This document shows, piece by piece, positions 1-7,065 of a stretch of DNA of 34,688 bases. The notes under the pieces are model-generated. The model made no database searches, had not been told where the DNA came from, and saw nothing but the letters and a program-made list of their open reading frames with translations. The position numbers and the translations under genes are program-made. Source of the stretch: an uncultured Bacilli bacterium (GTDB taxonomy: Bacteria > Bacillota_I > Bacilli_A > RF39 > UBA660); assembly GCA_947624565.1 (NCBI GenBank), contig CANQKX010000014.1, positions 1 to 34,688 on the forward strand, given 5' to 3'. Every line of letters begins with the position of its first letter. The first letter of the stretch is position 1.

Positions 1-6
1 TTTCAT
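1..6 (-). CDS. Start of a gene cut by the left edge
   Basis: Only the first two codons (Met-Lys) are inside the window, reading leftwards. The start is supported by a GGTGAT ribosome site at 11-16, four bases before the ATG, the same arrangement seen before ftsY and ysxC. A TATAAT lies at 24-29 on the same strand. In Bacillus rpsP follows ffh, but here another small gene intervenes and two residues are not enough to name the product. Confidence 0.45.
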
Positions 7-23
7 TAAAATCACCTATAAAT

Positions 24-29
24 ATTATA
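24..29 (-). promoter_or_regulatory. Possible -10 box for the left-edge gene
   Basis: TATAAT on the minus strand just upstream of the left-edge start. No good -35 box is seen 17 bases upstream, and the predicted transcript would begin almost at the ribosome site, so this is tentative. Confidence 0.3.
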
Positions 30-110
30 ACACACAAAAAGACATTTCTTAATAAAATGCCTTATATTTGTACTTATCTATCTCTATTTATTTTGATCTA
101 TCATAAATTA

Positions 111-266
111 TCACACATGTACTATTTCATGTACATAATCCTTTTTTATACATTTTTCAATTGGTGCTTCATAAACTGGATCTTCACAACATTTTTCTTC
201 ACATACAGTTGGACAACATTCATTGTTATTTTTATACATATTCATATTGTAATTATTACCAAACAT
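111..266 (-). CDS. CotD-like spore coat peptide, short (51 aa)
   Basis: A 51-codon gene too short for usual ORF cut-offs, with a full consensus ribosome site (AAGGAGGAT, about 271-279) before its ATG. The product is Cys-rich: an Asn/Tyr/Met start, a CCPTVCEEKCC cluster (residues 17-27), then EAPIEKCIKKDYVHEIVH. The Cys pairs followed by 'EKCI+KD-VHE--H' resemble the start of CotD-family inner spore coat proteins as I recall them. Those normally continue into a His/Tyr-rich segment, but this frame ends in TGA followed directly by TAA, so it is either a naturally short member or a truncated one. A SigK-like -10 sits upstream. Family assignment is by eye; moderate confidence. Confidence 0.6.
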   Translation of the reverse strand: MFGNNYNMNMYKNNNECCPTVCEEKCCEDPVYEAPIEKCIKKDYVHEIVHV

Positions 267-288
267 TTTAATCCTCCTTATCTATTAC

Positions 289-297
289 TAGAATATG
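289..297 (-). promoter_or_regulatory. SigK-like -10 element before the CotD-like gene
   Basis: CATATTCTA fits the mother-cell SigK -10 pattern CATAnnnTA. The expected AC at 16-17 bases upstream is missing (the nearest is 21 bases away), so only half of the promoter pattern is present. Confidence 0.3.
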
Positions 298-328
298 AGA
301 AAATTAAAATTATGAATAGTATAATACC

Positions 329-1636
329 CTAAAATGGCATTTTAAATGTACCATTACTAAACATTTTCATCATTTTTTTACTTTCTTCAAATTGTGTAAG
401 CAATCTATTTACTTCTTGAACAGTTGTACCAGAACCTTTAGCAATTCTTATTTTTCTATTTGCTTTAATAATTTCAGGTTTTCTTCTTTCTGTAGGTGTC
501 ATAGATAATATTATTGCCTCTATTTTTGATATATCTTTAGGATCTATATTAATATTATTAAGTCCCATTTTCTTTGCACCTGGGATTAATTTTAATAATC
601 CTTCTATGGACCCTAATTTTCTTATTTGTTTAAATTGCGCTAAAAAATCTTCTAAGTCAAAAGTACCTTTCTTCATCTTTTTATATGTTTTTTCTACTTC
701 TTGTTCATCAATAACAGATTCTACTTTTTCTACTAAACCAAGTATATCTCCCATACCAAGTATTCTATCAACCATTCTTTTTGGATCAAATTCTTCAAGT
801 CCATCTAATTTTTCACTTGTACCTATAAACTTAATTGGTACATTAGTTAAATGTCTTGCAGTAAGGGCAACCCCACCTTTAGTATCTCCATCCATTTTAG
901 TTAATATTGTACCTGTTAAAGGTAACTTATTATTAAATCCATTTATAACATTTATTGCATCTTGTCCTATCATACTATCTAAAACAAGCAATATTTCATG
1001 TGGTTTAAACTCATTATTTAAACTTTCTAATTCATTCATTAAATTATCATCTATATGTAATCTACCTGCAGTATCTATTAATATATAATCTAAATTATTT
1101 TCTTTAGCATATTCTAAAGAATTTCTAACTATATCAACTGGATTATTAGTACCTTCTTCATATACAGGTATATTAAGACTTTTACCTATTGTTTTAAGTT
1201 GCTCAATAGCAGCAGGCCTATATATATCACATGCAACAAACAAAGGCTTCTTATTATACTTTTTTCTAAGTAAATTACCAAGTTTACCTATTGTAGTTGT
1301 TTTACCTGATCCTTGAAGACCAACAAGCATTAAAATAGTTGGTTTTTTACTAACTTCTATCTCAATTTTATCTTCACCAAGTAAATTTAATAATTCATCT
1401 TTTAATATTTTTAAAAACATTTCACTAGGTTTTATACTTTTTCTAACTTCTTCACCTAATGCTTTTTCTTTAACATTATTAGTAAACTCTTTAACTACTT
1501 GATAGTTTACATCTGCTTCTAGTAAAGCAAGTCTAACTTCTTTCATTACATCACTAATATTTTCTTCAGTAATTATTCCATAACCTTTTATTTTATGCAT
1601 TACATTATCTAATCTATCAGATAAATTTTCAAACAT
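329..1636 (-). CDS. ffh: Signal recognition particle GTPase Ffh (SRP54)
   Basis: Ffh binds SRP RNA and signal sequences on nascent chains and delivers ribosomes to FtsY at the membrane. At 435 aa it has the usual length. Visible in order: N-terminal helical bundle (1-95), P-loop GLQGSGKTTT (106-115), DTAGR near 190, TKMDGD near 248, and the methionine-rich M domain from about 300 with the SRP-RNA binding signature RKIRIAKGSG near 396. The start has GGTGAT three bases upstream. It is the last gene of ftsY-ylxM-ffh, nine bases after ylxM. No clear terminator follows. Confidence 0.97.
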   Translation of the reverse strand: MFENLSDRLDNVMHKIKGYGIITEENISDVMKEVRLALLEADVNYQVVKEFTNNVKEKALGEEVRKSIKPSEMFLKILKDELLNLLGEDKIEIEVSKKPTILMLVGLQGSGKTTTIGKLGNLLRKKYNKKPLFVACDIYRPAAIEQLKTIGKSLNIPVYEEGTNNPVDIVRNSLEYAKENNLDYILIDTAGRLHIDDNLMNELESLNNEFKPHEILLVLDSMIGQDAINVINGFNNKLPLTGTILTKMDGDTKGGVALTARHLTNVPIKFIGTSEKLDGLEEFDPKRMVDRILGMGDILGLVEKVESVIDEQEVEKTYKKMKKGTFDLEDFLAQFKQIRKLGSIEGLLKLIPGAKKMGLNNINIDPKDISKIEAIILSMTPTERRKPEIIKANRKIRIAKGSGTTVQEVNRLLTQFEESKKMMKMFSNGTFKMPF

Positions 1637-1644
1637 ATTATCAC

Positions 1645-1941
1645 CTAGCTTTCTATTATATCTATTAACTCTTGTTTTATTTTAGAATCTAATTTATCTA
1701 TTTTTTTAAGTAATAAATTATTTTTACTAATTATTTTTAATTTATCTTCATAAAAATACAATTTATTAATAGCACTTTTTAATTGTTTATGAACAGCATT
1801 TCTACTTATATCTAATTCTTCTGATATTTCACCTAAACTTAAATTATTAAAATAATAATCTTCAAAATACTTCCTTTGTGAATCACTAAGTAATTCACCA
1901 TAGTAATCATATAATAATATCAATTCATTTCTTTCATCCAT
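1645..1941 (-). CDS. ylxM: YlxM/p13-like helix-turn-helix SRP accessory protein
   Basis: A 98-aa protein with a sigma-70 region-4-like helix-turn-helix (residues about 18-62; 'LSLGEISEELDISRNAVHKQLKSAI'-type helix pair, given here only in outline). The family is found next to ffh in Gram-positive bacteria; streptococcal members are reported to bind SRP components. Here it lies between ftsY and ffh, nine bases from each, so all three are almost certainly cotranscribed. A DNA-binding role is possible from the fold, but the context argues for SRP function. Confidence 0.92.
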   Translation of the reverse strand: MDERNELILLYDYYGELLSDSQRKYFEDYYFNNLSLGEISEELDISRNAVHKQLKSAINKLYFYEDKLKIISKNNLLLKKIDKLDSKIKQELIDIIES

Positions 1942-1950
1942 TTATATCAC

Positions 1951-2940
1951 CTACAATAATTCACTAAACAATCCATATATATATTTTTCAATATCAAATA
2001 CTTGAAGATCATTCATACCTTCACCAAGACCAATAAATTTAACAGGAATATTAACTTCTTCTTTTATTGCAAGTACTATACCGCCTTTTGCTGTACCATC
2101 AAGTTTTGTTAATACTATACCTGTTATATTTGTTATTTCTTTAAACTGTTTTGCTTGTGATATTCCATTTTGTCCAGTTGTTGCATCTATAACAAGCAAT
2201 GTTTCATGTGGTGCATTATCTATTAATTTACCAATAACTCTATTTATTTTATCAAGTTCATTCATTAGATTAACTTTATTTTGAAGTCTACCTGCTGTAT
2301 CAATAAGTACTATATCATAATTATCTTTTTTTGCTTCTTCTAATGCTTTATACATTACACTAGATGGATCTGCATTTTCATTTGATGATACTGTTTTAAC
2401 TCCTATTTTATCTCCCCACGAAGTTAATTGTTCAATAGCACCCGCTCTAAAAGTATCACCTGCCACTAACATTACTTTTTTACCTAAATCTTTTTCTCTT
2501 TTAGCAAGTTTAGCAATTGTTGTTGTTTTACCTACTCCATTTACCCCAACAAATAATATAACCGTAGGACCATTTTCATTATATTTTATCTTATCAACTA
2601 ATATTTCATCATTTACATATATAATAAATAATTCATCAACAATTAATTCTTTTAACATTTCTGGTTCAGTAATCTTTTCTTTTTTTGCTCTATCTACTAG
2701 TCTTTCCATAAAATTCATTACTGTATTTACCCCAATATCAGCCATAATTAGTATCTCTTCTAACTCTTCAAAGTACTCACTATTTACCTTTTGATACTTT
2801 TTATTTAATTTATTTAATTTATCTGATAATTCTTTTCTTGTTTTTTCAAACCCTTTATCATATAACTCTTTTTCAGATGTATTTTTAAATACTTCTTTAT
2901 CTTTATTTACAATCTTTTTTAGTTTATCAAAAAATCCCAT
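1951..2940 (-). CDS. ftsY: SRP receptor GTPase FtsY
   Basis: FtsY is the membrane-associated receptor that docks Ffh and hands ribosome-nascent chains to SecYEG. This 329-aa form has only a short charged N-terminal stretch before the NG domain, typical of Gram-positives and unlike the long acidic A domain of Escherichia coli. The P-loop GVNGVGKTTT is at 132-141, DTAGRL near 214 and TKLDG near 277. The ATG has GGTGAT four bases upstream and an extended -10 promoter ahead. First gene of the ftsY-ylxM-ffh operon. Confidence 0.97.
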   Translation of the reverse strand: MGFFDKLKKIVNKDKEVFKNTSEKELYDKGFEKTRKELSDKLNKLNKKYQKVNSEYFEELEEILIMADIGVNTVMNFMERLVDRAKKEKITEPEMLKELIVDELFIIYVNDEILVDKIKYNENGPTVILFVGVNGVGKTTTIAKLAKREKDLGKKVMLVAGDTFRAGAIEQLTSWGDKIGVKTVSSNENADPSSVMYKALEEAKKDNYDIVLIDTAGRLQNKVNLMNELDKINRVIGKLIDNAPHETLLVIDATTGQNGISQAKQFKEITNITGIVLTKLDGTAKGGIVLAIKEEVNIPVKFIGLGEGMNDLQVFDIEKYIYGLFSELL

Positions 2941-2956
2941 TTATATCACCATTTAC

Positions 2957-2965
2957 ATTATATCA
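2957..2965 (-). promoter_or_regulatory. Extended -10 promoter of ftsY-ylxM-ffh
   Basis: TGATATAAT on the minus strand, an extended -10 box (TGn directly before TATAAT), about 17 bases before the ftsY start. No convincing -35 box. The same TGATATAAT is used at 25721-25729 and 27104-27112. Confidence 0.6.
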
Positions 2966-2976
2966 TTTAAAAGGGT

Positions 2977-3004
2977 AAAAAAAAAGAAAATTATTTTTCT
3001 TTTT
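2977..3004 (-). terminator. A/T-only hairpin after the H1-like gene
   Basis: AAAAAGAAAA paired with TTTTCTTTTT around a four-base loop, overlapping the stop codon and followed by a T run. The stem has a single G-C pair, so termination may be weak and some read-through into ftsY is possible. Confidence 0.45.
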
Positions 3005-3344
3005 ATGCAGACATAACATATCCATATAGTATTAATACAAACATTAAAACTATAAATACTAAAATTAAAGCATCAACCCAAACACTAAACATTGCATCTT
3101 TTGTTAATTTAAAACTTTGATCTGCTTTACTTGCTGTTTTTTTAGCAGCAGGTTTTGTTGTTGTCTTTGGTGCAGTCTTTGTTGTTGTTGTTTTTTTTGC
3201 AGTTGTTGTTGTCTTTTTTGGAGCTGCCTTAGTTGTTGTTTTTTTAGCAGCAGGTTTTGTTGTTGTCTTTGATGCAGCCTTTGTTGCTGTTTTCTTTGCA
3301 GTTGTTGTTGTTTTTTTAGTTGTTGCCTTTTTTGTTTCTGCCAT
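3003..3344 (-). CDS. Histone-H1-like Lys/Thr/Ala-rich protein with C-terminal membrane helix
   Basis: 113 aa. Residues 1-75 are low-complexity and strongly basic, made of KTTT, KPAAKK and TTAKK motifs like bacterial H1-type tails (Hc1, AlgP). Residues about 84-110 form a hydrophobic helix (WVDALILVFIVLMFVLILY), so the protein looks tail-anchored with the polycation in the cytoplasm. There is no signal peptide. Ribosome site AGGGAGTG lies before the ATG; own promoter upstream and hairpin after the stop, so it is probably monocistronic. Binding of DNA or RNA by the basic part is inferred from composition only. A 26-base segment is directly repeated inside the gene about 102 bases apart, a sign of repeat-driven growth. 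No named family recognised. Confidence 0.8.
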   Translation of the reverse strand: MAETKKATTKKTTTTAKKTATKAASKTTTKPAAKKTTTKAAPKKTTTTAKKTTTTKTAPKTTTKPAAKKTASKADQSFKLTKDAMFSVWVDALILVFIVLMFVLILYGYVMSA

Positions 3345-3376
3345 ATTTTCACTCCCTCTTTATTGTATTCAAGTAT

Positions 3377-3405
3377 ATTATATATTATTTTTTTAAATTT
3401 TTCTA
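3377..3405 (-). promoter_or_regulatory. SigA-type promoter of the H1-like gene
   Basis: TAGAAA, 17-base spacer, TATAAT on the minus strand. The -10 is perfect; the -35 matches 4 of 6. Confidence 0.55.
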
Positions 3406-3416
3406 CTATTTTACAG

Positions 3417-3447
3417 AAAAAAGACATATTTTTGTCAATATGTCTTT
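3417..3447 (-). terminator. Terminator of the 592-aa coiled-coil gene
   Basis: Eleven-base-pair stem AAAGACATATT/AATATGTCTTT with a six-base loop directly after the TAG stop, followed by T residues. Confidence 0.85.
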
Positions 3448-5226
3448 CTATAATGTTTTTTCATATTTAATATATTTATCAATTGCTTGTATTTCTTCAT
3501 CTGAAAATTTACTGAAAAACTCATTACTTTCATTCTTCTTTTTATTTCTTATATTTTCTTCTTCTTTGTTAAATAATAGAGAATTATAAGAATTACTACG
3601 ATCATCTTCTACTTTTTTATCTATATCACCATATTCTACTTTATATTTTGCCCATTTTGATGATAATGCATCTATTTGCATTTGAACTGCTTTTATTTCT
3701 TCTAATTTTTCTTTTAAAAGTTCAAGTTTTTCTTTTGAAGCAAGTAAAGTTAATTTATTCTTTTCTTGTAAATCTAATTTACTAATATTTTCACCATATA
3801 TAGATTTTTCTATAATAGAATATTCTTGTTTTAAATATTCTAATTCTTTTAATTTTTCATTTAATGAATTATGTATTTGATTATATCTCTCATAAACTTT
3901 TTGTAGTTTTAAAGATTTTTTCATTTGTTCATCTAATTCATTAGCATTTGATATATCAACTTTATCTTGTTCTTTTTTATCATTATTATTAATATTGTTT
4001 GATTCTTTTTTCTCTGGTTGTGATTTTGTTACATTTTCTTTTGGTTCTTTTTTCTCTGGTTGTGATTTTGTTACATTTTCTTTTGGTTCTTTTTTCTCTG
4101 GTTGTGATTTCGCTATTTTTTCTTCTAATTCTTTTTGTCTTGACTCTGCTTTTCTTAATTTTTCTTCTAATTCTTTTATTTTATTTTCATATTTAGATAC
4201 ATTTGGATCTTTACCTAATATTCTATTCATTTCATTAATTAAATCATCAATATTAAGGTTTTCTTTATTATTCATAACATAATCATATAAAGTACCTAAA
4301 TACTTATCAGAATTTTTGTCAGAATTTGTAATAATTTCATTATATAAATTTTTTATAGAAATATTTGAATCAAAACCTTTTTCTTCAAATATTTTTACAA
4401 TTTCTTCGCTTTTACTAATATCAATCTCATATTCTACTTCATTAGCAAGTTTACATAATTCAACTGATAAAGCAACTAATTTTTTATCTTTATCCAAATT
4501 CATATTTTTATCAATAAATTCATTTAATTTAGATAAATAATCTTCTTTACTACTAACTAAATCAGATTTTTTTAATATATTGATTAAGTCTTTAATTGTA
4601 TAATTAACCCCATCTAAATATTTGAAAATTTTATCTTTTAACTCTAAATTTTTTTCTTTTTCTTCTACTTCTTCTATATCTTCATCTGGTAATACATCTT
4701 TTTTATCCTTTTTCTTACCTTTAAACTTTTTGCTAAAGAAATTACTTATTTTACTAAAAATTGATGTTTTTTTCTTTTTATCTCTTTCTTCTATTTTTTC
4801 TATATCTTCATCTGGTAATACATCTTTTTTATCCTTTTTCTTACCTTTAAACTTTTTGCTAAAGAAATTACCTATTTTACTAAAAATTGACATTTTTCCC
4901 TTTTTATCTCTTTCTTCTACTTCTTCTATATTTTCATCTGGTAATACATCTTTTTTATCCTCAATTTTGTTTAAATCTCTATAAACTATTCTAGCTAACA
5001 TATCACCATTTTGATCATACACAGCTCCTTGTTCTTCATCATATGTATAGTTTCTAGGAATACTTATAACTTCATTATTATTTTCTATGTCTTCACTATC
5101 TACTGCGATTGTATTATCATCAATTTTTTTAAATTGCATTTCTTCATTATCTCTTTGTAATTTTTCAAAAAATCTATCTATAGGTTTCTTTTTTGAAAAT
5201 ATTTTTTTATCTGTTTCGTAACTCAT
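3448..5226 (-). CDS. Large charged coiled-coil protein with tandem repeats, unknown
   Basis: 592 aa, no signal peptide or membrane helix. Residues 1-90 form a non-repetitive head. Residues about 91-190 carry a 42-aa unit, 2.4 copies, each containing KKDVLPDE, an acidic patch, and a basic-amphipathic stretch SIFSK(I)xNFFSKKFKGKKK that could lie on a membrane or nucleic acid. Residues about 200-340 look globular-helical; 350-385 coiled coil; 373-415 a Lys/Glu/Pro repeat of 14 aa (SQPEKKEPKENVTK); 430-592 long coiled coil. The start has GGGGGAT upstream and a strong SigA promoter. Not recognised; it fits a cytoplasmic scaffold and resembles in style the coiled-coil genes at 29.8-33.1 kb. Confidence 0.85.
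   Translation of the reverse strand: MSYETDKKIFSKKKPIDRFFEKLQRDNEEMQFKKIDDNTIAVDSEDIENNNEVISIPRNYTYDEEQGAVYDQNGDMLARIVYRDLNKIEDKKDVLPDENIEEVEERDKKGKMSIFSKIGNFFSKKFKGKKKDKKDVLPDEDIEKIEERDKKKKTSIFSKISNFFSKKFKGKKKDKKDVLPDEDIEEVEEKEKNLELKDKIFKYLDGVNYTIKDLINILKKSDLVSSKEDYLSKLNEFIDKNMNLDKDKKLVALSVELCKLANEVEYEIDISKSEEIVKIFEEKGFDSNISIKNLYNEIITNSDKNSDKYLGTLYDYVMNNKENLNIDDLINEMNRILGKDPNVSKYENKIKELEEKLRKAESRQKELEEKIAKSQPEKKEPKENVTKSQPEKKEPKENVTKSQPEKKESNNINNNDKKEQDKVDISNANELDEQMKKSLKLQKVYERYNQIHNSLNEKLKELEYLKQEYSIIEKSIYGENISKLDLQEKNKLTLLASKEKLELLKEKLEEIKAVQMQIDALSSKWAKYKVEYGDIDKKVEDDRSNSYNSLLFNKEEENIRNKKKNESNEFFSKFSDEEIQAIDKYIKYEKTL
4004..4117 (-). repeat. 42-bp in-frame tandem repeat
   Basis: About 2.7 copies of a 42-base unit (visible as a shared segment ending at 4020, 4062 and 4104) encoding SQPEKKEPKENVTK. 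Copies are almost identical and the period is a multiple of three. Confidence 0.9.
4679..4960 (-). repeat. 126-bp in-frame tandem repeat
   Basis: Units begin at 4679, 4805 and 4931 (exact 126-base spacing). The first two differ at only a handful of bases; the third is partial. The unit encodes the 42-aa block with the FFSKKFKGKKK and KKDVLPDE motifs. Confidence 0.92.
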
Positions 5227-5258
5227 TTAAAATCCCCCTCTTTCAAATGTCGGGCTAT

Positions 5259-5287
5259 ATAATACCATAAGTTATTTTTTTTGTCAA
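5259..5287 (-). promoter_or_regulatory. Strong SigA promoter of the 592-aa gene
   Basis: TTGACA (5282-5287), 17-base spacer, TATTAT (5259-5264) on the minus strand. Its -35 is only four bases from the -35 of the divergent rnj promoter. Confidence 0.8.
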
Positions 5288-5291
5288 ATTA

Positions 5292-5320
5292 TTGCAAAAA
5301 TATTTAAAAAATAGTATAAT
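5292..5320 (+). promoter_or_regulatory. SigA promoter of rnj
   Basis: TTGCAA, 17-base spacer, TATAAT on the plus strand; start of transcription expected near 5327, giving a leader of about 40 bases. Confidence 0.8.
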
Positions 5321-5366
5321 TAATAGCGTTAATCTTATTAACTTTAAAATTTAGAAAGGAGAAAAA

Positions 5367-7049
5367 ATGAAAATTTTTGATAATAATTTAGATACTAAGG
5401 TTTTTGCACTTGGTGGACTTGGGGAAGTTGGAAAAAACATGTATTGTGTAATGCATGGTAATGAATTAATTATTATTGATAGCGGTGTATTATTCCCTGA
5501 AGATGAATTACTTGGTATAGACTATGTTATTCCTGATTATAGTTTTTTAAAGAAAAACGAAAATAAAATAAAAGGTTTATTTATAACACATGGTCATGAA
5601 GATCATATTGGAAGTATAAATTTTTTACTTCAATCTGTTAATATACCCGCAATATATGCACCTAATCAAGCTGCAAATCTTATAAGAAAAAAACTAGCAG
5701 ATAGAAATATTAAATACGATAATATTGTTGTATTTGATGAAAATAGTAAATTTAAATTTAAAAATATGGAAATTGAATTTATATCTACAACACATTCAAT
5801 TCCTGATAGTTATTGTATTGTTGTTAATACACCAAATGGTACAATAGTTGAAACAGGAGATTTTAAATTTGATTTTACACCTATTGGACCAATGGCTAAT
5901 TTGCATAAAATGGCTAAAATTGGAGAAAAGGGTGTCACATTATTACTTAGTGAAAGTACTAATGCCTTAAATCCAGGTATGTCGCTAAGTGAATCAAGGG
6001 TTGATGCAACTTTAAGTGATTTATTTCAAAAACAACTAGGAAGAATCATAATTGCAACTTTTGCATCAAATGTTTATAGACTTAAACATATTATTGAAAC
6101 ATGTAAAAGAAATAATAGAAAAGTTGCTATATTTGGTAGAAGTATGGAAACACAAATTGAAATTGCTCTTGAATCTGGATATATTAAAGATAAAAATATA
6201 TTTGTTACTCCAGAAGAAGCAAATAATTTAAAACCTGAAGAAGTATGTTTACTTTGTACAGGATCTCAAGGTGAACCACTTGCTGCATTATCTAGAATTG
6301 CAAATGGTACTGATAAGAAAATTAAATTGCTTCCAACAGATACAGTTATATTTTCATCTTCACCTATTCCTGGTAATGCACAAGCAATTTCAGTAACACT
6401 TAATAAATTAGCATTAAAAGGTGTTAAAACATATACAAATACATCATTAAATGAAATTCATTCATCTGGTCATGCTAATCAAGAGGAATTAAAATTAATG
6501 CTTAGACTTATGAAACCAAAATATTTAATGCCTATTCATGGTGAATATAGAATGTTAAAAGCACATGCTGATTTAGGTGTTGCATGTGATATACCTAAAG
6601 AAAATATATTTGTTATGCAAAATGGAGAAGTTTTATCAATGTTAAATGGAAAAGTTAAGAAAGATAAAGGTTTCCCATGTTATGATATATATGTAGATGG
6701 CAATAGAATTGGTGATATTGGTAATGTAGTAATTAAAGATAGAAAAATAATGGCTAATGATGGAATACTTGTAGTAATTTGTAATATAAATCAAGAAAAG
6801 AAACAATTACTTGGTAAAGTTAATATTACTACTAGAGGTTTTGTTTTAGTAAATGAAAATGAAGAATTGCTTAAAGAAATAGAAAATAAATCATTTGAGG
6901 TAATAATTAAGGAATTAAAAAATAAAAAATTCAATTATACAGAGTTAAAAAATCAAATTATAAATGAAATAAGTCCATTTATATTAGAAAAAACAGGTAG
7001 AAAACCAATAATTCTACCTGTAATAATGGATATAAATAACGATTTATAA
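5367..7049 (+). CDS. rnj: Ribonuclease J
   Basis: RNase J has 5'-3' exonuclease and endonuclease activity and is central to mRNA decay and rRNA maturation in Firmicutes. The 560-aa length is typical. The metallo-beta-lactamase zinc motif HGHEDH is intact at 75-80, with H143 (TTHSIPDS) and D165 (TGDFKFDF) as further ligands, the beta-CASP region in the middle (SSGHANQEEL), the PIHGEYRML motif near 390, and a C-terminal domain. All catalytic residues of an active J1-type enzyme are present; only one paralogue is in the window. Ribosome site AAAGGAG precedes the ATG. It is convergent with pnp, so two opposing RNA-decay enzymes share this locus. Confidence 0.96.
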   Translation: MKIFDNNLDTKVFALGGLGEVGKNMYCVMHGNELIIIDSGVLFPEDELLGIDYVIPDYSFLKKNENKIKGLFITHGHEDHIGSINFLLQSVNIPAIYAPNQAANLIRKKLADRNIKYDNIVVFDENSKFKFKNMEIEFISTTHSIPDSYCIVVNTPNGTIVETGDFKFDFTPIGPMANLHKMAKIGEKGVTLLLSESTNALNPGMSLSESRVDATLSDLFQKQLGRIIIATFASNVYRLKHIIETCKRNNRKVAIFGRSMETQIEIALESGYIKDKNIFVTPEEANNLKPEEVCLLCTGSQGEPLAALSRIANGTDKKIKLLPTDTVIFSSSPIPGNAQAISVTLNKLALKGVKTYTNTSLNEIHSSGHANQEELKLMLRLMKPKYLMPIHGEYRMLKAHADLGVACDIPKENIFVMQNGEVLSMLNGKVKKDKGFPCYDIYVDGNRIGDIGNVVIKDRKIMANDGILVVICNINQEKKQLLGKVNITTRGFVLVNENEELLKEIENKSFEVIIKELKNKKFNYTELKNQIINEISPFILEKTGRKPIILPVIMDINNDL

Positions 7050-7065
7050 ATCGTTATTTTTTATT
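7035..7065 (+). terminator. Terminator of rnj
   Basis: A perfect 24-base palindrome, AATAACGATTTA/TAAATCGTTATT, spans the TAA stop and is followed by a T run. It sits two bases before the pnp stop on the other strand and may also work in that direction, though the T run there is poorer. Confidence 0.75.

Noticed and set aside
57-332. Open frame on the plus strand rich in Phe, Tyr and Ile
   Set aside because: It lies antisense to the CotD-like peptide, has no ribosome site and has the composition of a mirror frame of AT-rich DNA.
606-1088. Long plus-strand frame inside ffh
   Set aside because: Antisense to conserved ffh motifs; no start signals.
3104-3427. Gln/Lys-rich second frame over the H1-like gene
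   Set aside because: It is a frame shadow of the repetitive H1-like gene; no ribosome site, and the membrane-helix frame has start, promoter and terminator in place.
4679-4960. Possible CRISPR array because of regular repeats
   Set aside because: Units are directly adjacent without unique spacers, inside a coding frame, and the period is a multiple of three.
4622-4984. Plus-strand frame with Phe/Leu/Ser repeats
   Set aside because: Mirror of the 126-base repeats in the 592-aa gene; repeats keep any frame open.
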